Source: Pachypanchax playfairii
Lineage: Eukaryota; Chordata; Actinopteri; Cyprinodontiformes; Aplocheilidae
Reading direction: 5' to 3'
Assembly (NCBI GenBank): GCA_006937955.1
Contig: SSNP01000014.1
Span: forward strand, 2,341,899-2,405,898
DNA length: 64,000 nt
This document shows, piece by piece, positions 22,925 to 36,459 of this stretch. The translations under genes and the position numbers were made by a program. Position 1 is the stretch's first letter. Every line of letters starts with the position of its first letter. The notes under the pieces are model-generated. The model was not told the origin of the DNA, did not search any database, and saw only the letters and a list, made by a program, of their open reading frames with translations.

Positions 22925-25900
22925 ATGAGGAAGTTCTTTGATTCTCGTCGGGAGCTGGTCAGTTCCGGGCCCGGTTCTGGAGGAGGTGGTGGAAGCTCTG
23001 GGTCCAGTCATGCAGGCGGAAACTTCATAGGGAGAGCCTTCAGTGTCGGACGGCACCAAGTAACTGTCGAGGAGATCATTGCTGAAGGTGAGATTGTTTC
23101 CCTTCTCTTGTTTTTCTTTGTTTATTCTTCATGTTGTTGAAGCATCATGACAGTGTCAGTCCTTAGTTTCAGTCACAACAAATGCATGTAACTTCATGCC
23201 TCACCTAAAGGCGTGATGGATTCAGATTTATAAGTCACATCTGCAACCTGTCACACATTTTTATTAACTCTTATGGTTCAAAAGTACCATAAACATATTT
23301 ACATATTTATAAAAACAGTCACTGATTGACAAACTTTTAGGCCTCACCTGCACAAAATACATTTTGAATCATCACGAAAAGCATCCAAACTGTATCAAGA
23401 ACATTATATCATTTGGACAAAATATTAAAACACTCATGTGGTTAAAATTTATGGTTAAGCATTTATTTGTGTCGATTTCAGTACTTTCTGCTCTGATTCG
23501 GTTATGTCGTGCTGCCAGCAGTTCAAATCAAGTGTCTGATGCCTGAAATCGATAATCAGAATGCAAGCATCTGCTTAAATCTTTGCATCAGAATCAAAAA
23601 CCCATGTTCTTAGATATTCCTTGCATACGCACAGTGCTGTGCTTCTCGATTATTGCCTGTCAGGCTGAGCGCTGAGTAGAAGCTGTCTGAAACTGATGAC
23701 TCTATCGCAGCTAAACTCAGCAGAGTGAATTTTTGGACTGAGCTATACCAGATGGTTTAGGCCTCATTGCGGGCCTCTATGTAAACCCTCTAGCACTGAC
23801 ATGACTAATAGATAAAGCTATAAGGCAGCACCGTGTGGTCCTGATTGTCCTTATGAATGCAAGACTACGAAGACAGTTCTTGAAGCAATGAAGCAGAATT
23901 GAAGAAAAGAAATAGCATATATGCTAATATGGAGGGATCAGTGTCATTCCAGATTTTTGCAATGTCTGATAAAAGATAAAACATTTTTTTTTTTTTTTTT
24001 AAAACGTCAGCCAACAAGTTAATTGTCTTGATTTAATACCGTTTCTATCAAATGTTTATTTAATGTTTTTTCTTTTTCACGTAGGGGGTTTTGCAATCGT
24101 GTTCCTGGTGAAAACAAATCAAGGGGTGCGTTGTGCTCTGAAGAGGATGTATGTCAACAACGAGCACGATCTGCAGGTGTGCAAGCGAGAGATTCAGATA
24201 ATGGTGAGTTGCAGAGATTCGGTGTTTCATTGCTGGTTTTCGCTTTGTGCTCTGGCTGTTTTGCTCAGTAAAACCACACATAAAGGCAGTTGCAAAACAG
24301 AAGTATTTTGAAAGAAAACCACACAAGCAAGACGCTGTATTTAACCCAGACACTGAAACGGAGACAACACAGCCTGCAGCACTGTTTTGATAATTATACC
24401 ATGTTTTTCAGTCTGATTTTTACTCAGATCTTAAATAAGATGATACGAGTTGTATTTATGGATAAATTGACAGAAATACAACAGATTTTGTCCAGGATAT
24501 GTGAATATTTAGTGATGTTTGTAAAGTTTAAATGCATTATTTGAGGTTAGAGTTTGCAGCAGACTTTGCCTTACTTATGTGAAGGAAGGAAGGAAGGAAG
24601 AAATGAATTGAGGTTCAGATAAGGAACAAGGCAGATCATATCATTTGACAAACATTCAGCAGCATCTTGTACATTATTGGCCCAGTTTCACTTTCTTATT
24701 TCTTTCTTTCTCATTTTGCATCTTTTTACTCACCTCAGCTGCAGTATTTAACATTTTTTCATTACCTAAAAGAGTCCTGATTAGCTGTCTCTTCAGCAGC
24801 GCCCCCTGCAGGACAGTGCACCTCACTGCGCCACAGAAAACTGACCAGACAGAATAAATGTGTCATGGCATTTATGTTCTTTTCCATTTCGGAAATCATT
24901 GAAACATTATTTCCTTGTTTCATCCACGGTATTGTTTCTGGGAACAGCTGCAGCTGTTCGGTTGTGTATGAGCTTTGTGCACAGTTTAATGAGAGAGTGT
25001 TTGTGATCCTGCAGAAAGACCTTGTTGGACACAAGAATATTGTTGGGTATCTGGACTCCAGTATCACAGCGTTAGGCTCAAGGGATGTATGGGAGGTTCT
25101 CATACTGATGGACTACTGCAAGGGTAAGTGCTGACTGCAGGTGAACATGATTATAGCTGCATGTTTTCATTGTAGAATTTGGATATAGGTTTCTCTTTTT
25201 CTAAAAGCACATAAAGTCAATCATCTTGGTTATTTGCACTGCTGTGTAATTAAATGTTATTTTGCAGGAGGTCAGGTGGTCAATCTGATGAATCAGAGGC
25301 TACAGACTGGCTTCACAGAGTCCGAGGTGCTTCAAATCTTCTGTGACACCTGTGACGCTGTTTCTCGCTTGCACCAGAGAAAGACGTCAATTATCCACAG
25401 AGACCTAAAGGTAACCGTCATTTTCTTGTGTTTTGTCAAAGGTTCTTAATTTTCTTTGTAGCTGTAATTTGCTGTGGGTCTACGTTGAATTTAAGTCTTA
25501 AGAGTTTTTCTTCAGTTTTGATCCATGTGGAAAGATAAGTTCATCACAGTGCAGATCTGAGAATTTTTATTAAAAGTATTGCTGGTGATGTTCAGGATTT
25601 GGGATCGAGTGTTTGATAGAAGTGTTTTCATGGCAAGCAGCTCGATGTGTCAGACAGTTTTTGTACGTCTACAGGTGGAGAACATCCTTTTGCATGATAA
25701 AGGACATTACGTGCTGTGTGACTTCGGCAGCGCCACAAACAAGTTTCAGAACCCGCAGACTGAAGGAGTCGCTGCTGTGGAGGAGGAGATTAAAAAGTTT
25801 GTGCCTCTTGTTTGATTTACTGCTTTTTTCTACTTTTCATTTTATCCTTGTATTAATTACAACCATGTTGTTTCAGGTACACTACTTTATCATATCGTGC

Positions 25901-28900
25901 TCCAGAAATGGTAAACCTCTACAACAACAAGATTATCACCACAAAGGCTGACATCTGGGTGAGTCTGACACACCTTCATGAAACAGATCTTCAGGAGGGA
26001 ATCATTCCATCTGATTTTAGGTCAAACACTTTTGGCTTTATGTGGGTGATGGTGTTTCACGTGAATCCTCTTAATCTTCTTCTCTTCTGGTTTTTCCCGG
26101 CGCTGGGTGTTTGCATGTGGTTTTCCTCTCCAGGCGCTGGGCTGTTTGCTGTACAAGTTGTGCTTCTTCACTCTCCCGTTCGGTGAAAGTCAGGTGGCCA
26201 TCTGCGATGGCAGTTTCACCATTCCAGATAACTCCCGTTACTCTTACGACCTTCACTGCCTCATTCGTTAGTACCTGTTTAATCACTGTTTGAAAACGAG
26301 CATGTTTTCGTCTTTGTCAGAGAGTTTTATAATTAAGTTTCCCTGTGATGGTTTTTCAGGGTACATGCTGGAGCCAGACCCTGACAAAAGACCCGATATC
26401 TATCAGGTGTCCTATTTTGCTTTTAAACTGGCTCAGAGAACCTGCCCTGTTCAGAATGTGAAGGTTAGTTAGAAGAAGAATCCGTAACTCTTCAGATGCA
26501 AAGTGGAAAATGTTTGTACGTATGACGATTTCTTCATCCTGATTTCCTTTTTCCTTCCTGAACTAGAATTCCCCGATTCCTACCAAACTTCCAGAGCCGA
26601 TCAAAGCGAGTGAGGCTGCCGCAGCTAAGAAAAGCCAGACTAAACCCAGGCAAGCATGACCTCATTCACTCTGTACCCCATCTCGAGCTGTAATAACATT
26701 ACAGATTATTCAACTGATTACTTACAGTCTGTATTCTTTTTACTCATTAAATAATCATGTTGCTTGTTTCGATCGACATCCTTCTTTTATTGTTAGACTG
26801 ACAGATCCAATTCCCACCACTGAAACCTCCATCACCCCTCGTCAGAGGCCCAAAGCGGTCCACACTCAGCCTGCTGCTGGCATCTTACCCATCCAGCCTG
26901 CAGCTCTCACCCCTCGCAAGCGAGCTAATCTCCCCGGTGGTGCAGCTCAGCCTGTGGGTACGTGCTGCACTCTGACACGGGAAAAAGCAACTAATTTTTA
27001 ATTAAAAAATAAAAAGCATTCTAAAGCTTTGAATACAGTCTCAACATCAAGTATGCAGGTTGAGAATCATCCAGATTTAAGTTCGAAATGATCAGGAATG
27101 TTTCTGTAATTCACGTCTAGAGATGATTTCAGATTTATTCCTGATCTGATTCTTTATTCCACAGATTATGAGATTATTACAAATGAGAACAGTGCTATCA
27201 GATTAAATTGTTGTACATGTGTTGAAGGGATGGTTTTTGCTTTGTTGCAGGAGTCAGTTTAGATCTCTCTCAACCAGCTGCAGCGCTCCAGTCACAGAAG
27301 ACCCAGGCGTCAGCTCAGACACAAAACAATACAAATCAGGCTGCAGCTTCACAAAAACAGGTACAAACTCACTGATTAAACTCTCACTCGTTTCTCATTT
27401 CTGCTTATTATACATCCATTTCTTTTTTACTCTCATATGAAAACGTCTTTGTATCTATAATCCAATGTTTCTATCCTTTTATAGTTTTTAGAAATAAGTG
27501 TTGATTTTCCTTTTAATCGTTCGGGCATTCTTACTATAAAAGGTCAAATTAAAAACAAAGTATTATTTTTATTAATATAAGAAATATTTAAAATTCTACA
27601 GTTTACAGATAAAGTAGATGTTTAAATACTAAGTAAAGGATAAAAACACCTTACAACGTTTTCAAAAGTTTTAGCATTTAAAAGTCAGACTGAAAATGTA
27701 TTGCAGATAAAATTGAATTCCTTCCATGGAAAATGAACCATTTATATTTTATTCTATCCACAATCTCAAATCTCATTCTTCAAATGACCTCAGTTTGTGT
27801 ATTCATGTGATTTGAGCTTTTAGACCTTTGACAAATAAAAGTACGTGCTTCCATCTGCCATGAATGTGACTGAGAACCAGTGGGTTGTTTGAATTCTTCA
27901 TTTTTAACTAGTTTAAGGATAAATGTGCTCAGAACAACTTGTATTACCAAAAATGATATATTGGCTTGCTGAACTTTAGGTGTCTGTGTGCATTTAGATG
28001 TGAAGCACTCAGAAAAAAACAAACTTTTTAAAATCTGTAACAGATTTTGTTGCATTTCTTTATGTCACAGTCGGTGCCTACAGCTGCAGCTGTCGGAGGA
28101 GAGACGGGAGCATCAGCAGCATCACAAATGGTCAAAGCTGATGTCCCACCGCAAGCACAGCCGACATCCCAGCAACAAACCACACCTTCCCCTGTGGTCA
28201 GCTCCACTTCCCAGCAGGCAGCACAGACTCCATCCAGCCCCGCCCCTCCTCAACGCCCCGTGCGCCGCAAGCAGACAAGCCAAGCTCAGCAGCCAGACGC
28301 CCAGCCCTCTCCCAGCAAACCGACAGTAGCTCAGCCGCAAGAGATAATTCAACCATCAGCTGCCCAAACTCAACCTGCTGCAGCTGAGATCAGCCAAATA
28401 TCAGCTCAGGTAGAAAGAAGCCCTTTTCTTTCAAACAAAACCTAAACTATATCAACTCTGTCTGATAAATGATTTGTATCATTCTTTTAATTCATCTGTC
28501 GATCAGACTCCACCTGAAACTCCAAAGACGTCTGAAGAAGGAGATCACCAACGTTTAGCGTGTGATGCAGTTTTAAATGCTGCTGCTGCAGTTCCACTCA
28601 GCGACTCCTCACAGCCGCCGCAGGGAGCTAATGGAAACACTCCTCTGAGTCAGTAAGTGCAGCTTTACTGGAATAAAGTCAACAATATGTTGATTATCTC
28701 TATCTGATCTTTAAATGATTTAAATTAGCATCATTACATGTAAAACTTTGCAAATAAAAGAGGATGTATTTACTTTTTACCTTGATTCTGATCCCTTAGC
28801 TAGTTTTTAAATGTATTTGTCGTCATTCCTTTAGATCACTTGCATCTCCACTAAGCTCCAGCCAGCCGCTTCAGCTGGTTTCTGATGCAGCACAAGACCA

Positions 28901-31900
28901 AAGCGACGTTGTGTCTGCTGTTCCTGCCTCTGCTGGTGCCACCAACACCCAGACACAACCAGCCTGGAACCCGTTCGACGACGACAACTTCTCCGACCTC
29001 TCCGCCAACGAGTTCAAACCTGATGACAAAAAGACCAACGGTAATGTTCAATTAGTCATTATTTTGAATGAAAATCTGTTTTTTAGTTCAACAAATAAAA
29101 AGGATGTTATTTTTGGTTCCAGACTTACTTTCAGACACTGATGCCGCGTCATCTGATGAGCTGATTCCAGGTCTGCAGGCCTCTACTGCCGAAAACACTC
29201 CACAGGAAACGGGTGTGTTAAAATTTCAACTTTTCAAATCAAGTTTTAGTCTTTTCTTTTCTGTTTATGCATCCAGCTGATTGTTCACTGACTGTCATGT
29301 TGCTCAAAAACATCGTAGTCAGACAATTTGTATAAAAAGCCTGTTTTAGATTTAGAGTGAAGCAAAACAAGAACATTAAGAAAAACAGTAAAATTACAAA
29401 CTCCAGTGTAAAAAACAAACTATCAACAGAACATCGTGCCTGTTGTTTGACCTTATTGTGCTTCGTAAAAACATCCTAAAACGAGTTCATATGGTTGCAA
29501 GTGTTGCACATAAATTAATGTATTTTAATAAATCAGGCTGTTGCATTCCTGTCACATTATTAATTAATCTATAGGAGCTTTAAAAAGATGGCATTTAAAT
29601 ATAAATCAAAATATTGTCTAAAAATATGAGAATAAAAGGTACTAAATGTTTATTTTTTTCTGAGATAACATGATGATAACATGAATGTCAAAATAAAGCT
29701 TAAATTAAATGATATTAAATTCTTTAGCGTGGAAGGAAACCCCTGATTAGTTTCTTCATTTTAATTCTTTGTGGGTTTTGTAGCGTGTCCGTGTCTAAAG
29801 GAGATGAATGGACTGTCAAACCCGTGAAGTAAACCTCCTAATCTGCTTAATCCCTTCATCTGACAGCTTCGATTAGCTTTAGAAAATCTGGTCTGTCCAT
29901 ATGCATCACCAAAAAAAAACATAATTTAAAATCTTACCACTGATTTTAATCTAAATTTATATTTTGGGTGATATAAATTCAGCATTTTGAGGTCTCTATA
30001 TTACGAAACACACTTTGATGCATTTTATATTCGAAGCCTCATTTTTCAGCTGTATACTTTCTCCCTGATCACAAATACTTCATGAATTTATTTGCTCGTG
30101 TATCAGCTGAAAGACCGTCTGCTGTTCTGGAATCAGGAGCTTCGCTGTTGACCATCCCGGATCCTTTCAACACCCTCGAACTGTCAGACGCTCCAGGTGA
30201 AAATCCCCTTCTGTTCATCAACACTGCACACAGCTCTGTGTTGGGTTTTCTAATCCAAGTTACTGGAAGGCCTTTAAAAAAGTTTTTAACATGTTGTTTT
30301 CAAATTTAAAAAAATGTTTTCAAAGTTTCAAAATAAAAGACTTGAGTTAGTATTATTCTGATGGTTTTCAATTAATGTCACTATTATGGAAACATTTTTA
30401 TTCTTTTTCTACCTGCTCTTGTTTTGGTTTTCTGGTCTTAGAGAAACTGATCGAAGGACTCAAATCTCCCGACACGTCTTCGCTCCTGCTTCCAGACCTG
30501 CTGTCACTATCTGATCCCTTCGGAGGGTCTGTGGAATCTGTAAAAGGTTCGACTCTGTAAAGTAAACTAGAGGGTGGATTTGTTTCACTTTGCCTCTGCT
30601 GATCTACATTAGTAAAATCAGAACTTAACGGCAAGAAATTCCAGCTACAGAACTTGATGTTTACGTGTTACTCTCTCCTGACCCGACCCAGACCCTCTGA
30701 CTGCAGACGACTCCCTCCTGAGCTGCTCTCTGATCTCCGGTCCTGCTCCTCCTGCAGCAGCGAGCAGCGCCACCTCCTCCGTCTCGTCTGCTCCCACCTC
30801 CGCCACCTCTGCTTTGGATGATTTTAGTTTGTTGTCTGGAGACTCGGCACAGCCTAAAGGAGGTGAGTTGGAGAAGAAAGCTGTTAGAGGTTTGATTTAA
30901 AGCAACACAAACAGAAATGTATCTTTTTAGCTCAGCTGTGACAGCGAGAAGTTTTTATTCTCTGCAGCTTGAAGAATCTGTTCTGGTTCGGATTCTGGAA
31001 AAGGAATAAATCAAACAAGGATTTCCTGCATTTAGAATTGAACTTCCTTGTTTTAACCCCCCATCTGTTTATTTGGTTTAGCTCCGCCCCTTGTTTCAGG
31101 AGACTGTTTGCAGTGAAAGGTTTGAATCCAGCTGACACAGATTGGTCTGCTCTCTTAAAATGAGCAGTACATGTTTCCTTTAATAAAAACTTTTCAGTAT
31201 TTATATAAGTACTGCGAATAGTTTCTGTAGATTTTAGTTGAAAATCAGACTCAAGTTGAAGTATTTTCCCAGACAGCAGTTTTCTGGCTCTGTGCTTCCC
31301 TGCTGCGTAACGTTTCACTTCATTACTACCACTTTAAAACAAACAAGTGTGAGAAAACGTAAGTCATTCTTTACAGACGCTGCGTGTCAGGTTGGCAAAA
31401 TGAACAGCCTGTCGAGGAGGGGCAGTTCAAACTACAGATTCAACTGACGGGGATTGATTTTTATTTGTGCTTCATTAAATCTTGTAGAAAGTGAGCATTT
31501 AATCCACTGGGTGGTTTCAGAGGTATTTCCACCTTTATTTATAACTTCATGTGGTTTTCTAGATTTTCGTCTAGTTGTCTCTGACCTCGTCTCACAATCT
31601 CACAAGTTCTAAACCAGCAGAGATTTTATTATGTTTCTATAAAAACATTAATGTAACCGAAGCAACAGTTTGGGAAAAGAAACGTGAACCCTCTCCAAAC
31701 CGCTGCGTATTCTTCCACAGTTAATCAGGTTTTAATGAAATTCTCGCAGATTCGTCTCTCCTGATCTCAGACTTCGAAACCCAGCAGACGAGTGCAGAGG
31801 CGGCCACGGAGGACGAGTTTGATCCCATTCCCGTCACGGGCAGGAAGAATTCCCAAGGTAGGTCTTCAAACTTTCCTGACGGAGACAAAAACTGCAGGTC

Positions 31901-32202
31901 TCAGATCAGAAATGAAGAGTGAATTTAATGATATTGAATAAAAAGCTCTTGATTTCTTAACTTTTTATTTCTCCTCTCTTTGACGGCTTTCTTTGCTTGT
32001 TGTAACTCCTCTGCTCCTCCTCTCCTCTGTTTGTCTGTACTCGTCTCGTCCCCCCTCCCCTCCCCTTCCCTCCCTTACCTCCCCCTTGTCTTTCCGGCCA
32101 GTTTCAGGAGGCCACTCGCGCAGTAACAGTGGCGGCTCTGAATCCAGCCTGCCCAGCTTGGCCCGCTCCCTGCTGCTGGTGGACCAGCTCATCGACTTGT
32201 AG
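22925..32202 (+). CDS. aak1: AP2-associated protein kinase 1, short form
   Basis: Ser/Thr kinase of the NAK family. It phosphorylates the AP2 mu subunit and so tunes clathrin endocytosis. Twenty coding exons join in phase to 892 aa: 22925-23087, 24085-24203, 25015-25123, 25268-25410, 25675-25796, 25877-25958, 26134-26266, 26360-26463, 26567-26649, 26797-26957, 27251-27360, 28071-28409, 28507-28652, 28835-29040, 29123-29212, 30107-30196, 30442-30546, 30692-30862, 31750-31857, 32108-32202. Start MRKFFDSRRE with a Gly/Ser-rich leader is typical. Kinase residues: Lys74 (CALKRM), HRD Asp176, DFG Asp194, APEM. The tail is Pro/Gln/Ala-rich and has NPF (WNPFDDDNF) and DPF motifs for EH-domain and AP2-ear binding. 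The end ARSLLLVDQLIDL matches AAK1. The intron after exon 26567-26649 starts with GC. The last acceptor is doubled (32102 or 32108, both in frame). The long Gln runs of mammals are absent. Confidence 0.96.
24799..24812 (-). promoter_or_regulatory. CTCF-like motif in an aak1 intron
   Basis: The minus strand reads CCTGCAGGGGGCGC, one mismatch from the CTCF core. Sequence match only. Confidence 0.3.
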
Positions 32203-32418
32203 ACGACCCCCCCTCCCCTCCCCTCATAGAAGCTGTAACACTGGATAATAGTCCGGCATAGCATAACAGCAAATCAACACTGTTGTCATAGTTAACTCCC
32301 TGCACTCCCCCGACTGTCATCTTCATTAGAGACACGCCCCTCACCTTTCAGCGCTTCTTCATTCCTGCTTTCCGCCACATCGTTAGCATCATCTGCCTTC
32401 GCTTCACCTTTCACTTCT

Positions 32419-32422
<4 letters not shown>

Positions 32423-32464
<42 letters not shown>
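32423..32464 (+). repeat. (CT)n microsatellite
   Basis: About 20 CT units in the short-form aak1 3' UTR. Confidence 0.95.
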
Positions 32465-32467
<3 letters not shown>

Positions 32468-34138
32468 GTCTCTGTGCATCAAGAAAAAGCAGCAAATTCA
32501 TCATCACCAACATTTTAAAGCATAAAGATAATGGTTTTTCTTGTCTGTAAGGGTAAAATCTTAACATTTTTCTTTTTTTTTTGGAGAAATAATGCATCAT
32601 GTCTAATAGCAAACAAGAAGAGATCATTGTTGTAATGTACTATAGACATAGTTTAAAGTGGTTGTAGTTGTCGTGCATAAGTGAAGCTGTCGTCGTTTTC
32701 CTTTTTGAATTCTCCTCTCCAAATTTGTTTGCACGTTTTCAAGAAAAAAAAAGCCGAAAACTAAAATGACCGTTCCTTCAGACGAGGTTTGTTTGCATCA
32801 ACAAGTTCTTAGAAACTAAAGTCATTTAGCCTGATTTGCACAGATGCATAAATGTTACAGAATATATTCACCAAATTAAAGCTGCTAAAGAGTCCGAATC
32901 TGGGAGTAGAACAGCCATTAGACGTGATGCTGAAGTGCCATAAAGTCGTTCAAAAAGCCAACAAATGGATCTGAAAGTAGCTTCAAAGTGATAAACACAT
33001 CACCGCGATCAGCCATACAGTATGAAACACTTCTCCTTTCAGCTTCTTCTCATTCCTCTGGAACTCTTATTTTCAGAAATTTTACTCTAATCCAGCTAAA
33101 AGTTGAGCTGAAAAGGAGAAACTATGTAAATGTTCTGACAGCATGGATTCCCATAGACAATTCTGACGATGGATGTCGCGGTTTATTTTAAAATGAAGCC
33201 AAAACATCCCGTTCATGGGCTCCAAAAATCCAACATGGCTGCTCCTGGAAATGGCTTATTTTGGCTTCGGGGAGAAGCGTCGCTCATCTTTATGGACAGT
33301 CTACGATTGACCAATAGAAATGCATGAAATCATCCAAATAAGTTCATAAAGCAACAAAAGTTGAAAATAAGAGAAAAACAGTAGCATTTCCAAAGCCTTT
33401 GCACTAATCCCATTTAATGATAGTTGTCACGCTTTTCTTTCCTCCACACATTAATACATTTATTTGTGCAGTTCCTCGTACATTCCTCATTCGGTTTTAT
33501 GTAAATAGATCTCTTGGACGACTCCTGCAGCCTCTGATCCAGACCGTATATACCGAGTCCTCGTCATAAAGCTTGACTTGTGGAAGACATGTTGCTTCAC
33601 TTGTGAATCCGATGTATGTCATATATAAATATATATGACATTGTTTTCCTGTTAATATAAATAGAGTGTTAGAGAATGAATGTAAGAAATAAATATTAGT
33701 CTATATAAAAAATATATATGATTCTTAGCATAATAATTGTTCATTAATATGGAAGAATATATAAATATGTCATTCCTCTGTGCAGAATCGTGTGCTAAGA
33801 GTTGTTTTTTTTTCTTCTTGGTTATATTTACTCATTAACTGTCGGTACTTAAAATACGTAGAGATGATAATCCTTACCCTAACCTGGAAGATTAGACGTG
33901 ATTCCGTGTCTTATTCCACCCCTGTGAACCTAAAAGTGATGTTGTGTTTGTTTACATGGACCGATGGAGGATTATATTTTTACTCAGATTATTTTTTTTT
34001 TTTTTGTCGCTGAGAGTTTTCATCTTGTTCAGTTTGAATTTATGCTTTTTGAGGCTTTTTGTGGTCACAGGATTCCTATAGAAAAGCATGTTGTTGATGT
34101 GTGTTGGTAAACAGTGTGTGAGTTTGAATCGTTGAAAC

Positions 34139-34159
34139 GTGTGTGTGTGTGTGTGTGTT
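34139..34159 (+). repeat. (GT)n microsatellite
   Basis: About ten GT units in the aak1 3' region. They supply the Val/Cys-rich start of a spurious frame. Confidence 0.9.
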
Positions 34160-35306
34160 TTGGGGTTTTTTGAGTTGTCTACTTGTGTTGTTATTTGCTG
34201 CAGTGTTTGGTTCGTCATTAAATCCCCTTTTGGAAGCACAGACCCCCCCGTTTTCGTTACCTTACCCCTCCAGATTCTCTCAGGTAGTCAGAGCTGCACA
34301 TGTAGCACACTGACTTTCTGCTCTCCTCTACATGTCGCGTTTAATTATTATTATGGTGGTTTTAACAGAAATCGTCTGGTATCGAACGTGCGAGGGGCTA
34401 GTGGCGCTCTGAAGCAGTTCGATTATCACACAGAAGGGTTAGACCAGATCACCTTCATCTGTATTTATCCATGTAGCTGTTTTCAAACGGGACTCGGAAA
34501 AGCACACGACAAAAGAACTCGGCGTGACTCGAAGAGAGATCTCGAAATGATCAGGATTTCTGTGTTTTTGTTGCGGGTGAGGTGCAGAAAGTTTAATGGG
34601 TATATATCAACTACCCATGTGCAATATCGGACACATCACGGTGAGCATTTGAGTTGCAGAAATAAAAATCCATGTTAAAGTCTTAAATCTGAGAATTGTG
34701 CCAAAAGCATTGCGAGCACTTTGAGATTCACTCTCATGTTCTTTAAGGAGGTTCTAAAACACACTTTATCATCTGTCCCCAAAAACTGTGAGGAAATTGA
34801 GCTGAACATGCACGGGATAAATTTTAGAATATTTTTTTTTGGTCCAAACAGAAACTGACATTTGAAGCCATGTTAAAGCCTCTGCTGTATTTACTGCATG
34901 AGCAATGGAAGGATGAAGATCCTCCTGTTTACGATCCTTCCATCTATCAGCTCAGTCGTTAGTCACAGTTACTGTTTGAACCTATGCAACTCCCGAGCTT
35001 TTGCCCATGCAAACGTTAGTGTGCTGTTGTAATCGCTAAAGCCAGTTTAGACGAGTAGCTGACGTGAGACGGATTGTTTTTGTTTGTTTTAACGATGTGA
35101 TTCTATCGCGTGTTTGAGATGCTCTTTGTCATTTTGGCCCCAAACCTGCATCAGAGCTGTGAAACGGTGTGCTCCTATTTTTGTGAGATTATTTCAGAAT
35201 TATAAAAGGATGGCAAATAAAGTACAAATGTGAATGTCAACACGTGGAGTGATCTGAAGTTTTTCTAACGTGGTGTGAAGCAGATTGTGGAGAACTCAAG
35301 AGGGTT

Positions 35307-35323
35307 ACGGGTTCGACTCCCGT
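35307..35323 (+). repeat. tRNA T-arm / B-box remnant
   Basis: ACGGG-TTCGACT-CCCGT is a perfect T stem-loop: 5-bp stem, TTCGA loop, and the pol III B box GGTTCGANTCC. No convincing D-arm, A box, anticodon arm or acceptor stem lies upstream, so it is not a complete tRNA gene. It may be the 3' half of a tRNA or a tRNA-derived SINE relic. Confidence 0.45.
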
Positions 35324-36459
35324 TTAAATGTTCAAACGCAGTTTAAAAAGTACACAGAATATTTTGATTTTAGATTATTTTGAACATAAAAGTTAATAAT
35401 ATAGATATGGACATTTTTATAGGAACATTAAAGCTCTAAAGGTTTTATTTTTAAGCAAGAAACTGTCAAATGTAAAAAAAAAAAAAATGCTCAACTCAAC
35501 AAGTTTAAATATATTACAATCAACATATCACACAGGTAAGGTTGTGACTCACTTTTAATTTTAGGTAGCACATTTTTTAAAAGTTTTATTACATCCTATT
35601 AGAAAAAGAAACTGTCCAAATTATATTTGATCGTCTGTTGTGTATTTTTGAATTAGAAAGATACAGTTTTGAGTTGTTAGTGGTTTTTATCTTCAAGCGT
35701 GAAATAAAATAAACTTCGAAAAATGTCAGTGAAGTTAAAATTCTTAACATGAGAACTAAAAATAAATGTAAGTAATAAAAAGCAGAATGTTGCGACATGG
35801 ATCGATGCTTCTTGATCACAGAAATAGAGATCGGAATTTTTTTTTGTGGAAATCCCGAGCGTCCGGTTCTCCAGGAAAGAAGACAAAGAGCCATCTGCAA
35901 TTATTTAAAAAAAAAAAAAGCACATTTTAAATGCTAGAATCATCGACGGAGAGTTAGAGGAAACCGATTGTAGAGCATCATCTTCAGATGTCATTTCTGC
36001 TTATATCAGAGAAAAAATAATGTCAAACATCTGCAGCATGTCTGCAAACCATCCGGGTCACCAACAGGAAACTCATGTGTCATTATGAAACAAGAAAATA
36101 CAGAAAACATTGTACGGTTTAAAATCGCTGCAGGTTTTTTCCTCGTGTCTCAAGATACAAGATGATTAAATATGTCTGAGACAAATAAAATAATCAGCTT
36201 GGATAGTTCTGCAGTTCTGCTCAGGTAAGATCGAACATCAGCTGTCTGTTTTTTAGGATTTTTACTGTGATTTTTAGCTCAGATTTGTGTAGTTCATGCT
36301 AACTTAACCCTGTTTTACACATAATTTTGAATAAAGTTGCACCTTTTTGTTTGTTTTTTCACAGAAACAAACAGTAAACTCAATGTTTCATTCATTTAAT
36401 ATGATTTAAGTGAGGCGTGTGACTCCATCTCATGTATTTGTTTGGTTTTTCACACACAG

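Larger units (their letters stand above)
32203..36459 (+). other. aak1: aak1 short-form 3' UTR and last intron of the long form
   Basis: After the short-form stop comes a C-rich then CT-repeat segment, followed by AT-rich sequence without a supported ORF. AATAAA signals occur near 33690 and 35216. In the long form this whole stretch would be intron, ending at the acceptor 'cacacacag' (AG at 36458-36459). Frames at 34139-34678 and 35589-35900 look like chance. Confidence 0.65.

Noticed and set aside
28122..28352. Minus-strand 76-aa frame
   Set aside because: Antisense shadow of the Pro/Gln-rich aak1 exon 28071-28409.
34139..34678. 179-aa open frame, plus strand
   Set aside because: Begins in a GT microsatellite and lies in the aak1 3' region. 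The peptide has no domain character.
35307..35323. Complete tRNA gene
   Set aside because: Only the T-arm is recognisable. Acceptor, D and anticodon arms are not found upstream.
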